From assembly GCF_030704535.1 (NCBI RefSeq), contig NC_081820.1, forward strand, positions 21,021,001 through 21,085,000: a DNA stretch of 64,000 nt, given 5' to 3'. The first letter of the stretch is position 1. Every line of letters begins with the position of its first letter. The translations under genes and the position numbers were made by a program. This document shows, one piece after another, positions 11,741-24,200 of this stretch. This stretch comes from Vitis vinifera (lineage: Eukaryota > Streptophyta > Magnoliopsida > Vitales > Vitaceae). The notes below the pieces were generated by a model, which worked only from the letters and a program-made list of their open reading frames with translations, was not told where the DNA came from and did not search any database.

Positions 11741-13261
11741 TCAAGGCATGGTTGGCTAAATGAGGTGATTGTGGAATGCATTTGTATGAGTCATAGGGTT
11801 GCAAATCCTATGACTAAGCCAATAGCTCGAGATGTTTATCAAGCTCATATTAGGAGTTTAAGACTCCATGGACTGTGATTTGTTTTTTATTTACTAATTG
11901 ACTATGGCATTAGATCTTTATTATTCAGGATATTGTTATTTATGATACACATATTTCATTGTCTATGTTTAATTGTTGCATGATAGATTTTGGCACACAC
12001 ATAGTAAGGTATATCAATAGGTATATATAGATTCACTCACTTGACGGCCTCCTTTAGCGCTCTTGGAAACTGAGCTAAGATGAAACATGTTGAGCTTGAG
12101 ATGCTAGAATAGCGGGCTAAGCCAAATCTATTTGAGTGTTGTCTTGGAGGGAACCAAGATGAGGTTTTTTTTTTTTTTTCCCTCTTCCAGATAGAGTATA
12201 GAAAAATGTTTAGATCTCACTATCCATACATAACCTATAGAATGGTTGGATACAAAACCTTAATATGCATGGCACTAGGATTAGCAAATTTATGGAGATT
12301 CGGGTTAGACACCTAGTAGTGACTGGACTAAGATCCGTATAGAGTTTTTGAGGAGAGATAGCTGCTCTTTAAAGAACATTCCACTATAACATGTATTCCA
12401 TACTACATGTGCTTGGCAGCTAAGATAAGGAAGTTGAAAAATGAATTCTTGCTTCTTCATTGTATGAGTCCTTATAGATCATTATACTTTAGATGATTCT
12501 ATATTTTGCTGTGCTCTTTGTGACTTTTGACTTTTCCATGAAATGGAGCTATAATGTATGTTACTCTAGCATATTTTCTATGGTCATGTTTAGAAAACAT
12601 TTAGACAAAAAAGAATAAAAAATGGTATGAGGGCGATAGGAAAACTATTTAATAACATATCCATGTTTTATGTTCATTGTTGACAAGTTATTTAGTGCTT
12701 AGGTGCTACATATTTAACTATGAACATAAATACTAGATAGAGGGGCTTCTAGCAAGGCTATGAGATATCACTTAAAGGGATTTGAGATGCTAAAAATGAG
12801 ACGTGACCAAATGAATTTGGTGCATAATGAGAGATAGAATGCTCTAGGATGGTCTAGATAAGATTTGGTATATTGCTCGCAAATTTCTTTTATAGGTGGC
12901 TAGACCATCGTGTAACTCATTAATAAATATGTATGGAATAGTTAATAAGATGTTGAGAGATGTTTGAGCCTATTATGTGTGAATACGAGATGTTGGATTA
13001 TTTATTATTTTGGGTGTTATGGGTAGACTAACAGGGGTATCCTTAGTGGGCTGGACCAATTAAGGGATAAGTGGTACACGAGGAATCTATTACCATCTAA
13101 TCCTAATCCTAACCAAATAAAGAGTTGGAAAAGTTTTTTAGGATCTCTCTTCTATAAATACCTTCTCCTCTCCCTCTTAATCACAAGATGGGAGAATAAT
13201 TTCAAAGAATAGTTCTTGACCTGCGGATTTCTGTAGGTGATTCCCGAGTAAATCATCTTCA
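11741..13261 (+). other. Unclassified intergenic region with LTR-like right end
   Basis: No intact coding is seen. The first 150 bp matches sequence at 29040-29190, just beyond the gag start of the fossil, and may be remains of its LTR. The right part (about 12991-13261) opens with TGTTGGATTATT, has a TATA-like CTATAAATACC near 13150 and ends CATCTTCA, resembling a short plus-strand copia LTR. No target duplication was found, so this call is weak. Confidence 0.4.
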
Positions 13262-14255
13262 GGTATGTACCAAAACACCTCCGAAAATTTAGATGTATTT
13301 GGGCATATAAAAGAAATAATTATATACGTAAAACTATTTTTTTTAAAATATTAATAATTTTATTTACTACTTTATATTTGTCTTGTAATTAATTATTATA
13401 AAAATCATATGAAAATCCACCCATTGTCATTTCACATGTGATGTGTGCACACAAAAATGAGAGAAGAATGACAAAATTGGGATAAAATTATGAAATATCG
13501 TTGGAATATCTTGAATTTTTTTTTTTGGGAAAATATAAAAAAAAAAAAATCAGGCAATTCTCATTTATTCCGTCCAGATGGTAACATTTTTGTTCTTTCA
13601 TTAATCAAACGTATAATTATATATCAATATAAAGTTTAAAGTTTCGATTAACTGAAAATTTTCAAAAAATATTTTTAATTTTACTAGGAGGAAATTATTG
13701 CTTAAAGTTGATGAAACTTACTAGACAAGTGAAGTCAATTATGGAAGCTCATTTGTTAATAAAACCTTTCCCTGATGAATCCCCTCCCAATACTCCCCAC
13801 TTGTGCTTGGAAAGACACCTTCAACCACTTTAAAAATTGAAAAAAGTATAGATAATTTAAAAATTCTGAAGAAAAAAAAAACGTTTGAGAATCAATAGGT
13901 TAAATAAAAATGAGATATTTGTTGAATTACTTTTTGAATATTAAAGTTAAATGACATGTGATGTAATCCTGAAGAAGGATCGAAAATAGTGTATTGGTTA
14001 TTGGGTTGTTGAGGTTATGACTTCAAATTTAGAAATCCAACTGTGAATGACCTTTTCACGAGCAATGAAGAAAGTTGGTAGCAGCTTCCCACACATGGAA
14101 AACTAAAATAAACAATCAGCGGAAAAGTCTTCCTCTGGGTAGTTGAAGAACAGGGAAGAAAGAGACAGCACAAATACATTAACACATGTCCGAAAATGAA
14201 CCCCACCAAAAAATAAACTCAAGCACACAAACTTTGAAGCCAACTGATCAGTGAC
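13262..14255. other. AT-rich upstream region of the STS pseudogene
   Basis: No gene is seen. The distal part has poly-A and poly-T tracts. From about 13680 it resembles the region upstream of STS-3 (29825 onward), including a GAAGTCAATTATnnAnGCTCA block and the GTTATTGGGTTGTTGAGG block that is also upstream of STS-1 (about 572). It is therefore part of the duplicated unit. Confidence 0.55.
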
Positions 14256-14294
14256 AGTCAATGGATAAGAGTTGGTGAGACACAGGTTATAAAA
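14256..14294 (+). promoter_or_regulatory. Retained core promoter of the STS pseudogene
   Basis: TATAAAA at 14288-14294 is 110 bp before the ATG, as at STS-1. Instead of the forward ATTGACTG of its siblings, the sequence here is GACAGTCAATGG, which places the TTGACT core on the opposite strand (14256-14261). The promoter looks intact although the coding region is not, so transcription is possible. Confidence 0.55.
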
Positions 14295-14397
14295 GCCCAA
14301 CACTCACATCCATCTTTCTCAAGCCAGCTCCAAGCATTCTTCTCTTTCCTCCCTCGACTTAATCTTGAGCTTCAATTTGAGTACGTAGCTGGCATCA

Positions 14398-15933
14398 ATG
14401 GCTTCAGTTGAGGAAATTAGAAACGCTCAACGTGCCAAGGGTCCGGCCACCATCCTAGCCATTGGCACAGCTACTCCCGACCACTGTGTCCACCAGTCTG
14501 ATTATGCTGATTACTATTTCAGGGTCACTAAGAGCGAGCACATGACTGAGTTGAAGAAGAAGTTCAATCGTATATGTAAGTATATTCATGCATTAATTCT
14601 TATATACATAACACATCTATACATATAAGAGTGTGTGCTATTAGGTGAGACTCACCTCCGAGTGAATGGATGTTTCAAGCTTTCTAGAGTATAGCTTTTA
14701 GATAAATTACTTTAGGAAACTTGAAAATAATTTTACTTCAATAACCAATATTCCTTGCATCTGACTGTAATGGCTTGAAGCGCTGTTCTTTGAACATGTA
14801 GCATTGCTCGCTATAATTAAGAATACCCACTTATACTTGCTTCAATGTTAAATGCATGTTGATTATCTTGAACAATATACTATATGACTTGTCAATTGGT
14901 AAAACTAATGTGTTCATGTTACTTCTTTTATAGGTGACAAATCAATGATAAAAAAACGTTACATTCATTTGACTGAAGAAATGCTTGAGGATCATCCAAA
15001 CATTGGTGCTTATATGGCTCCATCTCTTAACATACGCTAAGAGATTATCACAGCTGAGGTACCTAAGGTTGGTAAGGAAGCAGCATTGAAGGCACTTAAA
15101 GAGTGGGGCCAGCCAAAGTCCAAGATCACCCACCTTGTATTTTGTACAACTTCAGGTGTAGAAATGCCTGGTGCTGATTATAAACTTGCTAATCTCTTGG
15201 GTCTTGAAACTTCAGTTAGAAGAGTTATGTTGTACCATCAAGGGTGCTATGCAGGTGGAACTGTCCTTCGAACCGCTAAAGATCTTGCAGAGAATAATGC
15301 AGGAGCACGAGTCCTTGTGGTGTGCTCTAAGATCACTGTTGTTACATTCCGAGGACCTTCCAAAGATTCTTTGGATTCTTTAGTTGGTCAAGCCCTTTTT
15401 GGTGATGGGTTTGCAGCTGTGATTGTTAGATCAGATTCAGATGTCTCGATTGAACGACCCTTCTTCTAGCTAGTTTCAGCAGCCCAAACGTTTATTCCTA
15501 ATTCAGCAGGTGCCATTGCGGGCAACTTACGTGAGGTGGGACTTACCTTTCATTTATGGCCTAATGTGCTGACTTTGATTTCCGAGAACATAGAGAAATG
15601 CTTGACTCAAGCTTTTGATCCACTTGGTATTAGCGATTGGAACTCGTTATTTTGGATTGCCCATCCAGGTGGCCCTGCAATTCTTGATGCAGTTGAAGCA
15701 AAACTCAATTTAGATAAAAAGAAACTTGAAGCAACAAGACATGTGTTGAGTGAGTACGGTAACATGTCAAGTGCATGTGTGTTGTTTATTTTGGATGAGA
15801 TGAGGAGGAAATCATTGAAGGGGAAAAAGGCCACCACAGGTGAAGGATTGGATTGGGGAGTATTGTTCGGTTTTGACCAGGCTTGACCATCGAGACCGTT
15901 GTACTGCATAGCATACCTATGGCTACAAATTGA
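14398..15933 (+). pseudogene. Stilbene synthase pseudogene, STS-2
   Basis: Exon 1 (14398-14575) and exon 2 (14934-15933) keep intact GT-AG splice sites and a 358-bp intron. The reading frame is broken three times: TAA in place of the Gln95 codon (15038-15040), TAG in place of Gln238 (15467-15469), and a 1-nt deletion near 15875 inside the GFGPG-loop codons, which makes exon 2 1000 nt instead of 1001. Missense changes include Y32H, E79D, E192K, E203K, A205S, S219F, G225R and P228S. The Cys164, His303 and Asn336 codons are preserved. The start and promoter are retained, so it could be transcribed but would give at most a 94-aa product. It is the only clearly broken near-full-length copy here. 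Confidence 0.95.
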
Positions 15934-16329
15934 GTAAAGAACGATAAGAAAAGTTATATACAAGCCATGTCTTATTGTATTAAGGAGGTGTTAATGAAGA
16001 TATATACATATATTTGCAAAGTTAGTAATAATTTGATTTTTTTATTATTTCTATTTTAAATGAGGAGATTGTAATTTAGTGATCGTTGAAAGGTGTAGTG
16101 ACCTGAAGTTAAAAGGATGAGACATCAAGTTCTTATTGTTTTATATTCTTGAAGTTTCCTCGAAAGTTATAGTTTTCTTTTGTCATAAATACCATTGAAA
16201 AAAGAAAACCAAAAGAATTAGATATATAGCACCAATTTTAAATTTTGGTAATGTAGCCAAGAAGTTTTCAACTTAATTTACTTTCCTCTTGTTTGAATTC
16301 TGATTGAACACAAATATAGTTGAAAGTTT
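15934..16329 (+). other. 3' flank of the STS pseudogene
   Basis: Noncoding and alignable with the STS-1 flank at 2612-2999, including TTAAGGAGGTGTTAATGAAGA about 50 bp after the stop. It belongs to the duplicated unit. Confidence 0.65.
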
Positions 16330-17305
16330 GCTTGTAATCAATTTTGGCCTCTCTCAAATGTGTATGCCAAAGCCTAGTATCCTAAACTACATGGAATTTG
16401 TTATGTTGGGTCTAAATGTGCAACAATAGCTAGAATAAGGTGAATAAAGGTAAATGTAAGGGAGAATGTCTCTTCATAATCTATATACTCTTTCTTTTGG
16501 TATATCCTTTGGCCACTAGAAAAGCCTTGTATTTTTTGATCGAACCATATACTTTGTGTTTGATTTTTAATATACATTTATTTCCTATGGTCTTATGGCC
16601 AAGTAAAAGATTAACCAACTCCTAAACACGGTTCTTTGCTATGGAACACATCTCTTCCCTCATAATGGCTAACCTATATGATGATTTAGGTGAATTCAAT
16701 GTTTCCTTATAAGAACTAGGGCCATTAAGGTTTAATGGGGCACAATGTAGGATTCCTCTTCAATCAAAAAGCAATGATGGAGAATATGGTAAAATTTGCT
16801 TCTACATAACTTAGGACCTTGTGAAAAGCCTTTTTACTGGTACATTCCTGCTAGGACACAAGTCACTTTCATTATCTTTAGCAATTTCAAGGTGAGTTTG
16901 TAATTCCTCATCCTTGCTCAAAAATTGTGTTGCTTCTTCTTACAACTCATGGAGTTCAAGACTCTTCTTCATAACTTCACCAATATTGGGAAAAATACTT
17001 TCCATAAAATCAATATCAAGGGACTCTATTTCAATCAATCCCTCATTAATTAGGAAGTCACCATACATCACATAACCCTTTACGTAGTTAATTAAAATAT
17101 TTGATTCTTTCTTTTCGCTATACTATTTTGTTGTAAGTGCTAAAAAAATGTCAATTGTGTGTGTATTCCTTTCTCTTCATAGAGTTTTGAAACTAATATG
17201 CCAAGTATTTACGACCTCTATTAGTTTGAAGAATCTTTGAATTCTTGTCTTTATGATTTTCAACCTTTGCTATATATATAAATCACTTGAAGTAATCCAA
17301 TGCTT
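16330..17305 (-). mobile_element. Ty1-copia fossil, RT to integrase part (unit 2)
   Basis: The reverse complement contains a copia RT remnant with DYEETFS (about 16455-16490), matching the fossil behind STS-1 in position and strand. Here the segment matching 3000-3180 plus 8885 onward is continuous, so the 5.7-kb LTR-like unit never inserted in this copy. It is broken by many stops. Confidence 0.7.
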
Positions 17306-19528
17306 CAAAGCCGTCACACCCCAAATTCTAAAACTATGGTTTAATTATAATACAAAAGGGTTAACCCATAATTCTAGAATTTGAAATGGGAATTAAAGTA
17401 TAATGATATAATATTTGTAATATAGTATGTTAATCATTTATATTTCATGTTCATAAATTCAAGTTCTATCATACAACTAGTATGTTAATCATTTATCCAT
17501 ATATATAATATTAAATTTTATTTTACAACTTTTAAATTTAAATTTTCTTTTTGTTTAAGAGTATAGATAACGTGGTCCAATAGAGTTTTCAAATATGTCT
17601 TGTATACTATCTTAACTGTGCATAAATTTCATATGGAAAACAAACTATTTTTAAAAGTTTCAAATTTAAGATAAAAAGTAGTAGATTTTTTTTTTTTAAT
17701 GCTGGTAATACTCAATATATATATATATATTGGATTTTTATCTTTGATAAATTTACTTGAGTGGACTTTTTCCTAAAGAAATTCAATAAAAGTTGTCAAT
17801 TTATAACTAAATTTGGAACATTAGGTTTTGATTTACTTGGAATTAGGTTCTAAAAGTATTTTTATTGGTATTTCGTTATTTACATTAGAAAGTAAAAGTA
17901 AATGGAGCAATAAATGACAAAATAATAAATGAGTTATGTGTTGAGAGTAAAACTGTGTTGAGATGCTGAGAAGTGGCGCTCCATAGACCAAATTGCGCAT
18001 TTGAACTAAAAAATTTGTGCACCTTAGATTTGTGCACTACCAACTAGAGCTAGAATATAGAAAATATACATTTTATTTACTTTCTCCGAATGCTATACAT
18101 ACTATTTAGATTACAAAAAAAAGTACAACTATTATATACAATTGTAATTCTTTACTTTTATAACATTACAAAATTTCTTTAACAACAAAAACACCCATAC
18201 TTCAACAACACAGCCTTCTAGGTCTCTTAATAGCAACACAATACCGACTTTTTCTTCCTTTTTTATCCTCTTTAACTTGGTTTGTATAAAATAATTTTAC
18301 ATAAAAATGGTGAGCTTCAACTCAGTAAAGAAGGGTCTAATTTAACAAAATAATTGTAAAGCAACTGTTTAAATTATTTTGCATCATTTAAAACAACAAT
18401 TCATATAAAATATGGATTTTACTCAACATATGCAATTATATCATATCTATCAACAAATATCATACCATTTACCTTTCTTGGAACAACTTCTTTTCATAAC
18501 CTATAACATTAGTCTCAATACACAAAGTATTATAAGGCTCTCACCCAAGGACATGCTTCCATGCCCCACATTAATCCACATATGGATAGATTTTCTTAAG
18601 AATGTTTTGGGTTTTTCATTCTAGGGTACTTTACCCTTTTTCCTTAAGGGGCTCTCACCCAGGGATTGTTTCCTTTTATTTATTTTTTATTTAATTTGGG
18701 CCACGCATCATGATGCCTTACAATAAGATATACGAGTGTTTTCAACACTCCATGTTGCTCATGCTACATTAACAAGTTAATTTAAGTAAAATATAGTATG
18801 TCTCATCACAACAGAGTGTATCTTAATCACGAGCAACAAGTTTCAATAAGAATTTCTCATATTCAAGTGTTGTACGAAATCCAAATTTCTATAACTTCAC
18901 ATCTCAATTTATTTTTCAACATTACATACAACAAATACGTTTGCTCAAGTTTTGTATACAGTATTAAATAGAGTTTTCAAACAAAACTTCCTTACCTATT
19001 ATAGTAACTTGACTGACTTTAGCTTTCAACTTTTCCCTTAGTTTTCCTTTTAGTTGAGTCTCTAGGTCTCCCATATGTTGTCATTTTCTTTTGACATAAA
19101 ACAAAGATTAAAGTTTGTAGGCAATTATCTTTAAGAAATTGTTGCTAGATATTTAGCTTTGAAACGCTCTTAGTGTTATACAACTAACAAGTTTCTCACA
19201 CCTATTTCAACATTTTTTAATTAAAATTTAAGGTGACAAATGACTCTATTACAACAAGTAAATTAACATATTTCTTGAATTTTCAACCACTTGCTCAAGC
19301 AAGCAATTGACTAAGCTGCCAACTCGCTAAACATTAAAGAGTAGAGGTTTCCACCATTGCTAAATACATGTGAAATATTAATCAACTAGTGTAACATATT
19401 TAGTACTCGACTAAACACATTTGAAGAATAATTATACCTAATTCATTAGCTAAACCATAATCTGCATTAAAGGATTAAGTAAACTTAAATTAACCTTTAA
19501 TTTAATTTAGGACAATACAAAAGCGATG
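17306..19528. mobile_element. About 2.2-kb insertion in the copia fossil, unclassified
   Basis: Comparison with unit 1 (10050-10090) shows extra DNA here between ...AATGCTTCAAAG and AAATTAGATATGC. The insert begins near CGTCACACCCC and ends near AAAGCGATGG. It is AT-rich with no protein domain that I recognise and includes a short (TA)n run at 17717-17731. It is probably a transposon or LTR, but no target duplication or inverted termini could be fixed. Confidence 0.5.
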
Positions 19529-20102
19529 GAAAATTAGATATGCATAGTTAAAACACAAATAGTCATCAGTGAAAGTGAAAAAAAATAATAGGCACCATGG
19601 CATGCCTTTATATTCATAGGTTCAAAAATGTCTCAATAAACCAACTCTAGAAGGTGTGAAACCTTAGGTGTATGTCCAAAAGGCTTCCTATAGGTTTTAC
19701 TTGCTAGACAAGTCTTTCAAATAGGTAGGCTAACATTGAGAGAGAGACCCTAGAAGTCCTTTCCTAACTAGTTTAATCATCGTTTCTTTGCGTATATGTC
19801 TTAATTTAGCATGCCATCTGAAAGAATCAATGGTATTATAAGAGCCACGTAAGAAGATGAAGAATCTAAATCCAACATAAATAAACCATTAAGTAAAAAA
19901 CCTTGTCTATACATGGCCTTATTTTATTAGAGTTCACCTTTGGCCAAACAAAACGACAGATGAAACTTAGTTCAAATATAACTATAATTGAATGTAGACT
20001 ACATTGGATACTAAGTGCATGTGATACATCATGGAAGAGTAGCGTGTGCCTCAAACACAACTTAAGCTTTTGTATGCCAACGTTTAGAGCATCCTTCTAT
20101 TA
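19529..20102 (-). mobile_element. Ty1-copia fossil, integrase/protease part (unit 2)
   Basis: This is the antisense copia remnant equivalent to 10070-10640 of unit 1. The minus strand gives LLFHDVSHALSIQCSLHS around 19990-20060, matching the unit 1 segment just before integrase. It is interrupted on the right by the LTR-like inverted pair and resumes at about 27989. Confidence 0.65.
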
Positions 20103-21219
20103 GGATAGAGCCTTTAAAAACATGACATAATGTAATAGAATTTTGGATTTTATTATTTATTAATAAATTTTTAGTTCACTTTTATCTATCCTCATTCCAT
20201 GCATTACCTTGTAAAGATTCTGACTTGGATCTCTTGCATTGTTCGTGACTTGGGTGCATTAGGAGTTGCACGGAAGATCCAAGTCACAAGCTTTTTACAA
20301 GTAGATGACTTGTTTATAACTGGTTTGTGGGTTTAGACAACCCATTAGAGTTTATATTGCACTACCTTTTAATTGGAGGGATGATTGGTATTGACTACCG
20401 GGATATGTTGCCTATGGTGAGTGCAAATGTGTGTGTGGTTTTTACATTATATAGGACCTATGGTGAGTTATGACATAAAGCTATCAAACAGTCATAACTT
20501 TACCAAGTTGCTTCATTGTAAGAGAATACTTAGCTTGCGTTAAAGTTAGTAGTGACATTGACCTATAGGTGAGATTATAAACTAATCATATATTCCCTAT
20601 GGATTGGATCACTGTTGATGGAAACTAATTACAATAGGTATTCTCAATAGAGTCACCATGATATCTTTTAAGATTGAGACAGTGTGTCCCATTGGGTGAT
20701 TTTAAGGAGGTGTGTTCATGGAAACTATGACCATAGTAGTTCCTTAAGTAGAACTTGACATAGGCTCTTTGAGAGCTAAGACATGTCAATTGAACACACA
20801 ATAAGAAAATCTATAACTCAAGGATAGTAGAAGTTGTCTTGAAAGACTGATAATGTTTATCTTGTTAAACTACGGATACTAGTTCATGAGGAGACTGGAC
20901 ATAATGAATAGTAGGTCATAGACTCGAATACTAAGTGTCTTATTGTTATTTATAATGGGCATTAGAGAGTGAAGTTGATTATCTATAGTGGGATGTTAAG
21001 TCAACTTCAAAATTAGATTATAAGGGAGATAATATTGTCCTATAGGTCCTAGTGGTCCCCACTTGAGCTCATATACCTTGTTGGCATGGTTTATAAGGGT
21101 TGGATTGACTATTGGTTCACTTTTGTGCATAAGAATGTTTTGGTAATCATGTAAGGTTGCATAGGGGTTAGTAAATAAAGTCTTTGGATTAAGGCTAATC
21201 GACTAATTAAAAGCCTGTA
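20103..21219 (+). mobile_element. LTR-like family B, plus copy, left part
   Basis: Noncoding repeat, inverted relative to 26400-27988 and to 61370-62660. A shared landmark is GGTGCATTAGGAGTTGCAC at about 20252. The copy is split by the nested unit 21220-25906 and continues at 25907. No coding potential is seen. The classification as an LTR is inferred from the TATA box and transcript-like segment near its right end. Confidence 0.6.
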
Positions 21220-24200
21220 TGTGGATCCACATTTTTCACATGCATTCCCACTCGTTGGCAGGGCTCGCTTTTTTAATTGAAAAATTGTATTTTACAAAAA
21301 CATAGAGTTGCCACTTATTTCTATTATTTTTTTAAAGGAAAGAAAATAAGAAACTAAAACCCTAAAAAATGTGACTCCATAGTTTTGGAAAATCATGTCT
21401 TCAAAAAGCCTAAGTCTAGGTCCGGGAATCAAGTTACTTGTTGGGAAGGTACCTCAAAGAGATAGCACCCCTCTAAGCCCTAAAATGGTTTCTACTAGCT
21501 AACTTGATGAAAGTATGACAATTAATAAGTTGATTATGGATACCTAGATAGGCTAAAGTGATTTTAAAATTCTACAAATTCTAGCATGCCAAACGAGGAT
21601 TCAAATCACAATCATAAAGAAAGGATAGTATGCGTACCTAGACTACTTCTTACGCATTATCACAAGACATCAAAGTTAGTTTGACAATATAATACAATAT
21701 ATCTCATGCATTCAATCCATTCAAATAATCAAGAAATAAATCAGAGCAATCAAGACAATATCAAACATAAGAGTATTCACAAACAAATTTTGCATATTTA
21801 TAGAATTAAAAAGAGAAGGGGTTAAGGGACATACCTGGATAGCGAACATAACTTACAATGTCCTTGCATGTAGCTAGAGAGGGTTAGCTCACAAATAATA
21901 ACAAATAACTATGACAATAAACCCTAATATACACGGTATATATACAACTCAAATGAAATGACATAAGTCTAAAGAAACAACAACTATCACATAGGACATG
22001 CATACAAGCTCATTTTTTAAATTTAAACTAATGCTCAAGATAGCCATAAGTATCAAAATTAGTGACTAAGACAAAAACATGCAACAAGGGTCAGAACGGT
22101 TGCATTCACTCGAAAAAATCATAAACAAATATCTAAAAACATTATTTTGTCATGGGAAAAAACAAACAACATTCTTATCATGTCTATATTACAATACCAA
22201 AGCCAATTAAGATCAAGCAAAGATATATCAATTAACTCCATATTAAAAGATAAGTTAAAGACTATATATAATTTCTAGCATGCTGTCAAAACATAAGGTT
22301 TCATAAAACAATTGCTAAATAATATCTACAATGAGAATTTAACTACAAAAAAATTTAGGGAACTTCTCCTATGTGTCTAAATGATCATCCAATTGTCTGA
22401 ACAATTTAACAAAGCTCTATTTAATCCCGGTTTATAAAAACATCTGAGAAGGTCCAGAACTAGGCAGAAAACAGTGACATGCATAAATTGAATTTTTAAA
22501 AATAATTAGAGATCTCATAAAATCAGAAAAAAAATCACACACATCTTTCAAAGTGTCTAGAATCCATCATGTACAATAGACTCAATTTTGAAAAATGATA
22601 TCTCCCTCAAGAAAGATGTTTTTTTTTATAAATATTTTACATGTTAAAAACCATTTTCAAGAAGTCTAGAATTAGGGATATCATAACAAATTTACAGAGT
22701 CATCTAATAATTTATTTTTTACAAAAAAGATTTAGGTGTCTAGAATTGGGTGAAAACAAAACCATCTAAAAGACTCATTCATATATTCCACTTTAGAATT
22801 TATTTTTAACTCAAACAAAGTTCTAAATTCAAGTTCAAGAAGTCTAAAATACCATAAAATCACTGAAAAAAATTTAGAAGCATCATAAATAGAAAAAATC
22901 AAATTTTCTTTTAAGAAATGCAATAAGTTGAATAAGCTAATCAATAAAAAGTTTTTGGAAAATGATTTTATGCAAGGGTTCCACCAATTCCCCAATTGAT
23001 ATACACAAATATTGCCTAAAAATATCCCATTTATTTGGGACACAAGATTAGATTCATGTTTTACTCAAAACCATAATTTTTATTGAAAACCGAGAAAGAT
23101 TCAAATCGATCAAGACATGGTTGCATATTATTTAAGAAAATGAGATTTTGAAATGCATTTTAACGGGGAATATTTTGAGAAAAAGTTTCTCTTTAAAAAG
23201 AAAGACATGATTTGCAAACAACAATACACAAGACTCAAACAAAGACAACCTAGAGGAAGACAAAATTTCAAAGTAAAATTTTTGACAACCAACCAAACCA
23301 ATTTGGTGGGAGTAGGAGCCAACTTTTATGAGTTTTTGATGACCTCCAAGAATTAAATTTAATGAACAAACATCAAAACAAATAACTAAACGACCTTAGA
23401 TCAAATAAAGCTAACCAGATATCAATAAAAAAACTAACAAGGATTAATCAAGCGCATAAACTGAAGATATAATCAAGAATTAAATTAGATCAATCGAACA
23501 CACAAACCCATGATTAAAATGATGTAAAATATAGTATCATAAGCACTTACAATTCTAAAACACCTGAACTAAATAAGGATCAATCAAGAACTGAAACTTA
23601 ACAGACTTAAAACATGAATATAATGACAAGAGGTCAAATTAATTAATTAATTAAAATTCTAAAGACTTGTAAACTGAATATGATCAATCCAAAAAACCAA
23701 AATTAACAAACATGGTGATAATGATATAGAATCAAATGAGTTAATCAACTAAAAACCCAAAGCATCACATGAATCAACTAAGATGAAAAAAAAAAGAATA
23801 AAATAAAATAAAAACATGATGATAATGACATAGAATCAAATAAATTAATCCACTAAAATCCTAAAGCATCGCACAAATTAATTAAGATGAACCCGGAAAC
23901 TAAAATTTAAAAAAACAAGATGATAATGACATAAAACCAAATAAATTAATTGACTAGAATTTTAAAGACACGAAAATTAAATTGAATAAAAAAACTAATA
24001 AACAAAACTTTAACTTTTCAATCTAATTAAATTTTTTTTAATAATTAATAAAAAAAATAAAAAACTAAAGAACAAATAAACTCACTTACCTCTTCGAATA
24101 GGTGCGCGGATTGTAGCAATGTCTCCAAGTTGTATGTGTGTGGTCATTCCAAGATGCAGCCTTCACTTTCATTCTTTAATGGTGCAACCTGCCTTTCATC

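Noticed and set aside
15086-15886. Two long STS frames within the pseudogene read as shorter functional genes
   Set aside because: They are pieces of one broken exon separated by stops; neither contains the complete fold and active site.
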